DNA of 39,669 nucleotides from a virus: IMG/VR virus record IMGVR_UViG_3300046048_000252, positions 1-39,669 of that record; one strand, written 5' to 3'. Both the position numbers and the translations under genes were made by a program. Positions 22,668 through 30,253 of the stretch are shown in pieces. The notes below the pieces were generated by a model. It made no database searches. It saw nothing but the letters and a program-made list of their open reading frames with translations, and had not been told where the DNA came from. Numbering within the stretch: position 1 is the first letter of the stretch; every line of letters begins with the position of its first letter.

Positions 22668-23074
22668 GCGCGAAGAGGAAGGATCGCGCCGCTGCTGATA
22701 CAGCTTCAGATCAGCGGCAACACAAAGCGCCTCATTTGGCTAAATACGAATTCAAGCCTGGGCAATCCGGCAATCCAGCCGGCCGGCCAAAAGGATCGCG
22801 CACGAAACTCGGCGAGGAATTCGTCGCAGCGATGCAAGCCGATTTCAAAGAGCACGGCGCTGATGTGATCGAAAAGGTCCGCATCGAGCGGCCAGATGCT
22901 TATCTGAAGGTGCTCGCCTCGATCCTGCCGAAAGAGCTCAATGTTAACTACAACCAGATGGATGAGCTGAGCGATGACGACCTTGCAGCGCTCCTCGATA
23001 GCGTTAGACAGCTCGTCGCTAGCGGCGCTCTTGCGCAGATTAGAGAGCGAGCAGAAGAGGCGACGCGACACTAA
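22664..23074 (+). CDS. DUF5681-type protein, probable terminase small subunit, 136 aa
   Basis: Residues 31-50 carry KPGQSGNPAGRPKGSRTKLG, the DUF5681 signature that commonly sits at the N-terminus of small-terminase-like phage proteins. The remainder is helical and ends in a coiled-coil-like segment that could oligomerise. It lies directly upstream of the large subunit, where P22 gene 3 lies relative to gene 2, so pac recognition is the likely role. The gene overlaps the next frame by about 100 nt if the ATG there is used. Confidence 0.75.
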   Translation: MSAKRKDRAAADTASDQRQHKAPHLAKYEFKPGQSGNPAGRPKGSRTKLGEEFVAAMQADFKEHGADVIEKVRIERPDAYLKVLASILPKELNVNYNQMDELSDDDLAALLDSVRQLVASGALAQIRERAEEATRH

Positions 23075-23696
23075 CCGGCTGCGCGATTACGCGCCTTATT
23101 TGAAACAGCGCGAATTCCATGCGGCCGGCGCGATCCATCACGAGCGCCTGTTTATGGCTGGCAATCAGCTTGGCAAGACCTGGGCCGGCGGTTTCGAAAC
23201 AGCGATGCATCTAACCGGGCGCTATCCCGACGATTGGCAGGGCGCAACATTCGACAAACCGACGATCGTCTGGGCGTCTGGCGTGACCGGAGAAAGCACG
23301 CGCGATAATCCGCAGCGTGTTCTGATTGGCGATCCGCCTCGAGAGGAAGCATGGGGAACGGGCACAATCCCCAAGGATTGCTTGATCGATTGGTCGAGGG
23401 CAATGGGCGTGCCCAATCTGCTCGATAGCGTAATCGTTAAGTGGGGCGGTGGCGGCGATGTCCAGGCCGGCGAAAGTCTGCTCTATCTGAAGGCTTATGA
23501 AAAGGGCAGGGAAAAGTGGCAAGGTCCGACGATCGATTGCGTATGGTTCGATGAAGAACCGCCAGAGGACATCTATACCGAAGGTTTAACGCGAACGAAT
23601 AGGGGCCAGCGCTCCCAGTTCAGCTATATCACCTTCACGCCATTGCTCGGCATGTCGGCGGTGGTGTCCAAGTTTCTGATGCCGGAGGGTCAATGA
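22974..23696 (+). CDS. Terminase large subunit, ATPase half (separate ORF), 240 aa
   Basis: This is the packaging motor ATPase of P22 gp2 type. Walker A is AGNQLGKT at residues 62-69, Walker B with the catalytic Glu is DCVWFDEEPP near residue 195, and the coupling motif FTPLLGMS lies near 223. The domain is preceded by the conserved PYLKQREFHAAG. The ORF stops at MPEGQ exactly where relatives continue into the nuclease domain; that domain follows as its own ORF. The start is uncertain: homology begins near residue 20, so TTG at 23031 is an alternative to the ATG. Confidence 0.85.
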   Translation: MTTLQRSSIALDSSSLAALLRRLESEQKRRRDTNRLRDYAPYLKQREFHAAGAIHHERLFMAGNQLGKTWAGGFETAMHLTGRYPDDWQGATFDKPTIVWASGVTGESTRDNPQRVLIGDPPREEAWGTGTIPKDCLIDWSRAMGVPNLLDSVIVKWGGGGDVQAGESLLYLKAYEKGREKWQGPTIDCVWFDEEPPEDIYTEGLTRTNRGQRSQFSYITFTPLLGMSAVVSKFLMPEGQ

Positions 23697-24460
23697 GCCG
23701 CCACGTCACTTCCATGACGATCGACGACGTGGATCACTACACAGACGAGGAAAAGGCGCGCATCATTGCGAGCTATCCCGCACATGAGCGGGAAGCGCGC
23801 ACCAAGGGCATCCCGACCATGGGATCGGGGCGCGTCTTTCCGGTCGATGAAGACAAGATTAAGTGCGATCCCATAGCAATCCCGGCGCATTGGCCGCAGA
23901 TCATCGGCGTTGATTTCGGCGTCGATCACCCGTTCGCGGCTGCTCGATGCGCCTGGGATCGTGATGGCGACGTGATCTATCTGACGCACGGCTATCGCCA
24001 GCGCGGCGGCTATGACAATGGAGAATGGACTGGCAACCCGGCCTATCACGCGACGACCTTGCGTTCCTGGGGCGAATGGATACCCGTGGCATGGCCACAT
24101 GACGGACTGCAACAAGATCGCACGTCGGGCAAGCCGCTGTCTGAGCTCTACAAAAGCCATGGCCTTAACATGCTGGCCGAAAAGGCGACGCATATCGACG
24201 GTTCGAATTCCGTCGAGGCGGGTCTGATGGATATGCTGACACGAATGCAAACTGATCGCCTGAAGGTGTTCAGCAATGTCGGCGCGTTTTTCGAGGAATA
24301 TCGGATGTATCACCGCAAGGAAGGCAAGCTCGTGAAAGAACGCGACGATCTTATCTCTGCCTTCCGCTATGCGGTGATGATGCTGCGGTTTGCAGAGACC
24401 AAACCAACCTACGACCTGGGCCTGTCTGTCGGTGCTGGTGGCGATTGGATGGGAGCATGA
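23693..24460 (+). CDS. Terminase large subunit, nuclease half (separate ORF), 255 aa
   Basis: This is the RNase H-like nuclease domain that cuts the concatemer at packaging. The first acidic residue is in IIGVDFGVDHPFA (Asp74), a second conserved block is PVAWPHDGLQQD, and the last is KERDDLISAFRYAVMMLRF. Immediately upstream of its ATG is GGAGGG at 3-4 nt spacing, and the start overlaps the ATPase stop as ATGA. The frame is -1 relative to the ATPase. The two halves could assemble into one motor, or a single missing base could have split the gene. Confidence 0.85.
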   Translation: MSRHVTSMTIDDVDHYTDEEKARIIASYPAHEREARTKGIPTMGSGRVFPVDEDKIKCDPIAIPAHWPQIIGVDFGVDHPFAAARCAWDRDGDVIYLTHGYRQRGGYDNGEWTGNPAYHATTLRSWGEWIPVAWPHDGLQQDRTSGKPLSELYKSHGLNMLAEKATHIDGSNSVEAGLMDMLTRMQTDRLKVFSNVGAFFEEYRMYHRKEGKLVKERDDLISAFRYAVMMLRFAETKPTYDLGLSVGAGGDWMGA

Positions 24461-24594
24461 CGCTCACGGATCAATTAAGCTATTGTTCCATAAGTGGAAT
24501 TTTCACTTGGTCGCGAAACAAGCGCGGGCATGTGAAAGCGGGAGATCGGGCTGGGACTGTGAACGGCAAGGGCTATAATGGAAGACATCGTTAA
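24457..24594 (+). pseudogene. N-terminal remnant of an HNH homing-type endonuclease, 45 aa
   Basis: The ATG overlaps the terminase stop (ATGA). The translation MTLTDQLSYCSISGIFTWSR, then GHVKAGDRAGTVNGKGY, matches the N-terminal DNA-binding-type module of phage HNH_3 endonucleases, in which a DPETGxFTW-like motif is followed by KAGDxAGxxxGxGY. The expected continuation with the HxLAW and catalytic HNH segments is absent: the frame ends 17 nt inside the portal gene. This looks like the scar of a lost homing endonuclease between terminase and portal. Confidence 0.7.
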
Positions 24595-26821
24595 AGAGGC
24601 TCGCGAAGCGCTCGCCACGTCCTACGAATATGATCGCAACAACCGTGAGCAGGCGGTCGAGGATCTGCGCTTTACGGCGGGCTTCCAGTGGTCCGATGCG
24701 GCGCAAGCCGAGCGCAAGGGCCGGCCGATGATAACAATCAACAGATCGGGCCAGTTTCTGCGGCAAGTCTCCAACCCGATCCGCCAGAACATGCCGATCA
24801 TCAAGGTCGAGCCCGATCGCGACGATGATGATGACATGGCCGAGATCGCTAACGGCCTGCTGCGGCGGATACAATATAACTCTTCAGCGTCTCATGTGTA
24901 CGCGCAAGCCGTCGAGCACATGGTTGCATGTGGCATCGGCTGGATGCGCGTTGTGCACGATTACGAGGATGATGGGTCATTCGACCAAGAGATCCTGATC
25001 AAGCGGATTTTCAACCCTTTGAGCGTATATCCCGATCCGGCCTCGCTCGAGCCGGCGCGCGATGACATGCAATGGTGCTGTGTCTCCGAGATGATCCCGC
25101 TCGAGAGCTACAAAAAGCGCTGGCCAAAAGCCGGCCTCGACGGCATAGACAGCCCGGATCTCGATGGGGGAGATCTTGCGTGGTCAACGGGCGATTTCGT
25201 CCGCATTGCTGAATACTGGCGGCGCGTTCCCTATGATCGCGAGATCGCCCAGCTTGCCAATGGTCAATCTTACGAATTGACCGAGATGGGCCGCTCTCAG
25301 GTCGAGCAATTGAGGGCGTCGGGCCTCGTTGTCAACGTGCGGACGATCAAGGGCTACAAAGTCACCATGAATAAGGTGTCCGGGCGCGACATCCTCGAGG
25401 ATGAATATGAGTGCCCGAGCAAGTGGATACCGATCATCCCCGTCATCGGGACGGAAATCCCGATGGATGAGGGCGTTTACAGGCACGGCCTGATCCGCTT
25501 CCAGCGCGAGCCGCAGCAGCTCCACAATTACTTTATGAGCGTCGCCGCCGAGGCGATCGGGCAGCAACCCAAGTCGCCCTACCTCGTCACGCCTAAGCAG
25601 ATCGGTGAATTCAAGGCTTTGTGGGATAACGCAAACCGCAACGCGACGCCATATCTGCCTTATACGCCTGATCCAATCGTGCCCGGTGGCGCTCCCCAGC
25701 GCATCCCGCCGCCGCCGATGCCAGCCTCGTTAATCCAGATGGCGCAGATGCTTTCTGAGGACATGAAGGCAACGACAGGCATCTATGATGCGGCGCTCGG
25801 CGCGCGATCGAATGAAACCTCGGGCGTTGCCATTGCTCAAAGGCAGGAACAGGGCAGCCAAGCGACAGCGCATTTTGTCGATAACCTCGAGCATAGCCTG
25901 GAACATCTTGGCCGCGTGCTGATCGATATGATCCCCAAGGTCTACGATACCGAGCGCGATCTGCGTTTGCGCACCGAGGACGATCGCGACGAGACAATCA
26001 CGATCAACAAGCCGCTTTATCAGTATGGCGAGCAGCAAGTTAAGCACAACGATCTGACGCAGATGCGGTTCAAGTCTGTGAAGGTGATCTTGGGGCCGAA
26101 TTACGCCTCGCGGCGTCAAGAGGCGGTGCAAAATCTGGTGCAGCTTGTCCAGGCGCTTCCGGGTGTCGGCGAGGTCGGTGCCGATCTGATCGTGAAAAAC
26201 ATGGATTTCGAGGGTGCCGAACAGCTCGCCGATCGTCTGCGGGCGCTGTTGCCGCCGAATGTGCTGCAAGCTGAGAACCCCGACGAGATGCAAGCTCAAG
26301 CGCCGCCTGATCCGATGGCGATCGCGCAGCAGCAAATGATGATGGAACAGCAGGCAAAGCAGGCTGAGAACCAAAATCAACTGCAATTCGAGCAAGAAAA
26401 GCAGAGCGTCCAGATCGATGCCAAGCGCGCGCAATACATGCTCGATCTCGAGGCTAAGAATGCCGAAAACCAGATGATGTTAGAGAACCGGCAGGCGATG
26501 CTGACGCTGGAAAGCCAGTTCAAGCTCGCTGCCGAGGCGGCCAAGGCGAAGGGCGATAAGAACGCCCAGCAACAGACAAAGCTGCTCTCGACGTTAGCGC
26601 AGATGATGACCGCGCCGAAACGTGTCGTGCGCGATGAGAATGGGCGTCCGGTCGGTGTCGAGACAATCGCACCGGCCCTAAGTACTGAGTCACGCGAACA
26701 GGACAACACTGCCCTGTTGGATCAATTGGCCAAATCGTCGATGGCACCGAAGCGTGTGATCTACGACGAAAACGGCCGGCCTGTCGGTGTTGAGACACTG
26801 AACCAATCAAACGAGGAATAA
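24578..26821 (+). CDS. Portal protein, P22 gp1-like, 747 aa
   Basis: The dodecameric portal is the vertex through which DNA enters and leaves. Size and pattern match the P22-like portal family: an early helical region, YDRNNREQAVEDLRFTAGFQ, GRPMITINRSGQFLRQVSNP, a central LKATTGIYDAALGARSNETS region, and a long C-terminal helix with Gln-rich coiled coil (about residues 575-660) resembling the P22 barrel. The last 80 residues carry a duplicated motif, APKRVVRDENGRPVGVET and APKRVIYDENGRPVGVET. An AAGGG site precedes the ATG. Confidence 0.9.
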   Translation: MEDIVKEAREALATSYEYDRNNREQAVEDLRFTAGFQWSDAAQAERKGRPMITINRSGQFLRQVSNPIRQNMPIIKVEPDRDDDDDMAEIANGLLRRIQYNSSASHVYAQAVEHMVACGIGWMRVVHDYEDDGSFDQEILIKRIFNPLSVYPDPASLEPARDDMQWCCVSEMIPLESYKKRWPKAGLDGIDSPDLDGGDLAWSTGDFVRIAEYWRRVPYDREIAQLANGQSYELTEMGRSQVEQLRASGLVVNVRTIKGYKVTMNKVSGRDILEDEYECPSKWIPIIPVIGTEIPMDEGVYRHGLIRFQREPQQLHNYFMSVAAEAIGQQPKSPYLVTPKQIGEFKALWDNANRNATPYLPYTPDPIVPGGAPQRIPPPPMPASLIQMAQMLSEDMKATTGIYDAALGARSNETSGVAIAQRQEQGSQATAHFVDNLEHSLEHLGRVLIDMIPKVYDTERDLRLRTEDDRDETITINKPLYQYGEQQVKHNDLTQMRFKSVKVILGPNYASRRQEAVQNLVQLVQALPGVGEVGADLIVKNMDFEGAEQLADRLRALLPPNVLQAENPDEMQAQAPPDPMAIAQQQMMMEQQAKQAENQNQLQFEQEKQSVQIDAKRAQYMLDLEAKNAENQMMLENRQAMLTLESQFKLAAEAAKAKGDKNAQQQTKLLSTLAQMMTAPKRVVRDENGRPVGVETIAPALSTESREQDNTALLDQLAKSSMAPKRVIYDENGRPVGVETLNQSNEE

Positions 26822-26822
26822 C

Positions 26823-27230
26823 ATGGCTTTTCAATACAGTGTTACGGTGCGCGACGACAAGCTCGATTCATTCGAGACGACAGTCGGCACGAGCGCACGC
26901 ATGAAGATCTTCACGGGCGCGCAGCCGGCCGATTGCGCCACTGCTGACAGCGGCACGCTGCTCGCTGATCTGTCGCTGCCCACCGATTGGATGGCGGCGG
27001 CCTCGTCCGGCACCAAGGCCAAGTCTGGCACCTGGGAAGATACCAGTGCGGACGGCACGGGCACCGCTGGGCATTTCAGGATCTACGAAAGCACGGCGAC
27101 GACCTGTCACGCGCAGGGAAGCATCACCATCACCTCGGGCGGTGGCGATATGGAGGTCGATAATACCTCGTTTGCAACGGGGCAGTCATTTACTGTGACC
27201 ACTTTCACGATCACCGCAGGCAACGCGTAA
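26823..27230 (+). CDS. Small beta-rich virion protein, 135 aa
   Basis: It begins 1 nt after the portal stop. The pattern RDDKLDSFETTVGTSARMKI, then AAASSGTKAKSGTWE and GHFRIYE, is a common phage structural domain found near head genes, possibly a head decoration protein. No enzyme motif is present. Confidence 0.65.
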   Translation: MAFQYSVTVRDDKLDSFETTVGTSARMKIFTGAQPADCATADSGTLLADLSLPTDWMAAASSGTKAKSGTWEDTSADGTGTAGHFRIYESTATTCHAQGSITITSGGGDMEVDNTSFATGQSFTVTTFTITAGNA

Positions 27231-27235
27231 TAGAT

Positions 27236-27814
27236 ATGCCGGATCTCCCCTGCCGGCTTATTGCCGTCGTCGGCGTGCCCTCTGGGGGCACGTCGGCAGC
27301 CACGGGCACGCTGACGAAAAACAAGTTCTACAACCGTGCCCATGATCATAGATTTTTTGAGGATGGACAGATTGCGAAGCTGTTTCGCTCTCGCATCTTC
27401 GAACTGCCGCACCGTCCTGAGTTCCCTAAGACAATCCACGATTTCGCTTACTATATGTTCAAGTACAAACAGGAAGCGATCGATGCCGGTTTCGATCGGG
27501 CGGTGGTCAAGCTGCCGTGGTTTCCGCTGTGGGAGCCTGAGCTCTTGATTAGACCATGCGGCGTTGAGATCGAGCCGCTGCTGGTCTGGCGCGATCCTGA
27601 TGAAACGATGCGCTCGCTAGCGCGCCGCGGCATGGCAAAGCCAGATCCGCATTGGTTCGCGCACTTGGGCCAAGAGCGGGTGATGGAATTGCACATAAAT
27701 TACGACTGGCCGCTGTGGGAGTTCGGCAAGACGGCGAGCGTCATCTATCTTGAGAAAGCGCTCGGCGTGAACCTGCCTAAAAAGCATTTCGACAATACGC
27801 TGGTGAGGGGCTGA
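27236..27814 (+). CDS. Sulfotransferase-like P-loop protein, 192 aa
   Basis: The N-terminus has a strand followed by GVPSGGTSAATG (residues 13-24), which fits the PAPS-binding loop of sulfotransferases (GxPRSGTT-like). Downstream, VVKLPWFPLWEPEL and PLLVWRDPDETMRSLARRGM resemble the second PAPS-binding strand and the RDP element; phage relatives with this pattern are annotated as sulfotransferase-family. At 192 residues it is compact. It lies in an accessory block between portal and scaffold and overlaps the next gene by 1 nt. Substrate is unknown; a surface glycan or virion protein is possible. Confidence 0.6.
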   Translation: MPDLPCRLIAVVGVPSGGTSAATGTLTKNKFYNRAHDHRFFEDGQIAKLFRSRIFELPHRPEFPKTIHDFAYYMFKYKQEAIDAGFDRAVVKLPWFPLWEPELLIRPCGVEIEPLLVWRDPDETMRSLARRGMAKPDPHWFAHLGQERVMELHINYDWPLWEFGKTASVIYLEKALGVNLPKKHFDNTLVRG

Positions 27815-28557
27815 TGATCTGGGATCGGGCGCTATATGATCAGATGTATCGCGTGCCGCTCTGGACAACGGGCGTGCGCAATTACCCGAAAGTGCCATAT
27901 GGTCATTATCACTGGTGGTCAACGCGCGCCATGATCGCGCGCAACGTCGCGGCGATGCAAAAGCTGCCCGGGTTCGCGCAAGTGTCCGACGTGGCGATTG
28001 TCGGCGGTGGGTTTGGCTGGTCGTGCGATGTGCTCGCCGGCCTCGGCATCAACGCCATCAGCGTGGACATCTCGCCTTATGTGCTCGCCACCAAGGATCA
28101 GAGCGAAGAGGCAGAGATTAGGGAAAATCTGGTGAAGTTCGGCTTCGATCCCGACAATCTGCCCGAGCTCGTGATCGGCAATGATGTGGTTGACCCTTGG
28201 GCCTATTGGCTGCGGCCGGAAGGAAAGCGCGCTGTGGCAACGGTGGTCGACGAGGATCTATCAACCACTACCAGCCGGCGCAATGTTAAGCAGACGCTCG
28301 GCAATAACATCGACTGCATCGTGAGCGAATTCGCGCTCGATAGCTATGCGGCGGGCGACGAGGATGGTCCTGCTCTGCTCGCGGAGCGCTGCGATGATCT
28401 GAGACCTAACCCGGCGTGCACGGTGCTGCACATCATCCAGCCCAACGTAAACGACACCTTCCTGAATTGGAAGACCGCAGCACAATGGAGGACATTTCTC
28501 GACGGCCTTGGCTTCAACGATCACTGGGTCGTTGATATGAAGGGCAGTGTGCTGTAA
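27814..28557 (+). CDS. Class I SAM-dependent methyltransferase-like protein, 247 aa
   Basis: VAIVGGGFGWSCDVLAGLG (about residues 60-78) is motif I of a Rossmann-type methyltransferase, followed by the acidic residue closing strand beta2 in AISVDISPYV (Asp85). A long variable insertion follows, then LHIIQPN at a later strand. No target-recognition domain for DNA bases (such as DPPY) is present, so small-molecule, glycan or protein methylation is more likely. It is translationally coupled to the sulfotransferase-like gene, suggesting a common substrate. Confidence 0.6.
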   Translation: MIWDRALYDQMYRVPLWTTGVRNYPKVPYGHYHWWSTRAMIARNVAAMQKLPGFAQVSDVAIVGGGFGWSCDVLAGLGINAISVDISPYVLATKDQSEEAEIRENLVKFGFDPDNLPELVIGNDVVDPWAYWLRPEGKRAVATVVDEDLSTTTSRRNVKQTLGNNIDCIVSEFALDSYAAGDEDGPALLAERCDDLRPNPACTVLHIIQPNVNDTFLNWKTAAQWRTFLDGLGFNDHWVVDMKGSVL

Positions 28558-29759
28558 TGGCGCTTCCGACAACGATTTCAGGAGCATTGTGGCCAACTCA
28601 GGGTTCTGGCAACCTTGGCCCGTTTCTATACGGAACAAGTGTATATATATGCACCAATGATGCTGGCGGCGTCGTCATGTTTAAGGCGACAGATCCAACA
28701 TCGTCATTTTCAGAAGTAGATGCCAGCAACGCTCCGACTGGAGCCAGTCAACAGTATTACATGGATAGCTATTTTGATGGCACATACATCCATGTGATGT
28801 GGGTGACACAGACCAATCCATCAACAATTTATGCTAAATTTGATTGTTCATCTGATTCATGGGTTGATGCGTCTGACTACGGCGGCATAGGCGGAGCACA
28901 TTCTCGGACACTATATGTCCCATCAGACAGCCCAACAACTTTCTGGGGCGGCATTACCGTTCGTTCTGATGGCGATGTTATTGTCGTCCATCCCGGCGAA
29001 AATTACTCCAACATGGGCGGCGCGACGCAAACGGTTTACTATTCGCGTATTGAGGGAACGAGCCTGACAGCAGGCACCAGCGTTGCCGATAGCGGCGGGA
29101 AAAATGACAACTATTTGTATGCCTATGTGGTCATGGGTAGCAGTGATCAGTGTCATTTTGCGTATGTGCGGGATACGGACAGCGACTTCTATCTGCGGGC
29201 GTTGAGCAGTGGGAATGCTCTTAGGACGCAGAGAACGAATGCTGGAACATATGGAGGCGTCAGCCGTGGCGTCTTCAACGTGAGGGCATCGGACAGGATT
29301 TGTTTTTCAGTTTACGGCACTTCGACAACTATTTATTCGATAAAGTTCACTCATTTTACTGACGATTCATCCCCCTCATTTGAGGAAGACATTGCCACAA
29401 CGCCTTCAATAGCTACAACACACCCATTTAATGGGTCACTTTGTAACGATACTCTAAATGAGTACAACTATATTGCCAACATATACACTGGCGATTCTGA
29501 CATTTATATTGATAGCGACGTTGGCACTGATCCTCCATCATGGAATGGACTGAACAGCGGGAGTGTTATTTTTTCTGGCATAACTGCTGTTGGCGTATCA
29601 GCCAACATATTTACCAGAGACAATAATCGTGTTTTTGCGTGTTTGTATAATGATTCTGGAACAGTCAAATACGATGAGTTCACCTTGTATGCCGTGTCCT
29701 CCGCCACATCCAAACCCTTCCGACGCCGCGCTGTGCGGTTCGCTCCTATGAGGTTCTAA
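28557..29759 (+). CDS. Beta-propeller-like surface protein, AT-rich, 400 aa
   Basis: The sequence shows repeated beta-strand/turn patterns with Asp-rich turns (SSDSWVDASDYGG, TDSDFYLRALSSGN) and several YSRIE / FTHFT strand ends. These resemble BNR or sialidase-type propeller phage proteins, but no full Asp-box (SxDxGxTW) is seen. The C-terminus is basic (KPFRRRAVRFAPMRF). DNA composition is visibly more AT-rich than both neighbours, which suggests recent transfer. Receptor or glycan binding is plausible. It begins by TAATG overlap with the methyltransferase-like gene. Confidence 0.55.
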   Translation: MALPTTISGALWPTQGSGNLGPFLYGTSVYICTNDAGGVVMFKATDPTSSFSEVDASNAPTGASQQYYMDSYFDGTYIHVMWVTQTNPSTIYAKFDCSSDSWVDASDYGGIGGAHSRTLYVPSDSPTTFWGGITVRSDGDVIVVHPGENYSNMGGATQTVYYSRIEGTSLTAGTSVADSGGKNDNYLYAYVVMGSSDQCHFAYVRDTDSDFYLRALSSGNALRTQRTNAGTYGGVSRGVFNVRASDRICFSVYGTSTTIYSIKFTHFTDDSSPSFEEDIATTPSIATTHPFNGSLCNDTLNEYNYIANIYTGDSDIYIDSDVGTDPPSWNGLNSGSVIFSGITAVGVSANIFTRDNNRVFACLYNDSGTVKYDEFTLYAVSSATSKPFRRRAVRFAPMRF

Positions 29760-30245
29760 ATGTCACGGATCTACACCGTTAGCTACTCCGGCACGATCAC
29801 GAATGCCGGGGGCAATACCGATCTGCTTGAGGTGCTGCCGGCGACAAACAAGCCGGTGAAGCTGCGCGGATTCAGCTTTTCGCAAACCTCTGAAGTCGGC
29901 GACAGCGCTGAAGAGGGCTTGCGGATCTCAATTCTGCGCCTGCCGGCGACGGTCACATCAGGGTCGGGCGGAACGTCTGTCACGCCGCGTCCGATGGATA
30001 CGGCGGACGCTGCGGCGGGCGCGACATGCGAATGCAACAATACGACGACCGCGACGACGACCGGCAGTGCTCTGACGCTGGCCGAGCTCGGGTGGAACAT
30101 CCGTAACTCGCCTTATGACTTCTGGTTTCCCGATGCGCAATATGCGCCCAAGGCCAAGAATGGCGAAGGCTTGATTGTGCGCCAGCAAACCACGGCGGCG
30201 GATGATTACTCGGGTCTGTTCACCTTCTGGATCGAAGAGGAATAA
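29760..30245 (+). CDS. Phage structural protein, beta-rich, 161 aa
   Basis: The pattern SRIYTVSYSGTITNAGGNTD, then LEVLPATNKPVKLRGFSFSQ, NSPYDFWFPD and GLFTFWIEEE, is a conserved beta-sandwich phage protein type usually found near capsid genes. GC content returns to the phage average. The likely role is head decoration or fibre attachment. It lies just ahead of the giant repeat protein. Confidence 0.65.
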   Translation: MSRIYTVSYSGTITNAGGNTDLLEVLPATNKPVKLRGFSFSQTSEVGDSAEEGLRISILRLPATVTSGSGGTSVTPRPMDTADAAAGATCECNNTTTATTTGSALTLAELGWNIRNSPYDFWFPDAQYAPKAKNGEGLIVRQQTTAADDYSGLFTFWIEEE

Positions 30246-30253
30246 GCCCGTAA

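Noticed and set aside
23680-23700. Programmed -1 frameshift joining the terminase halves
   Set aside because: No XXXYYYZ slippery heptamer or obvious downstream stem is present, while a GGAGGG-ATG start for the second ORF is; independent initiation or a one-base error fits better.
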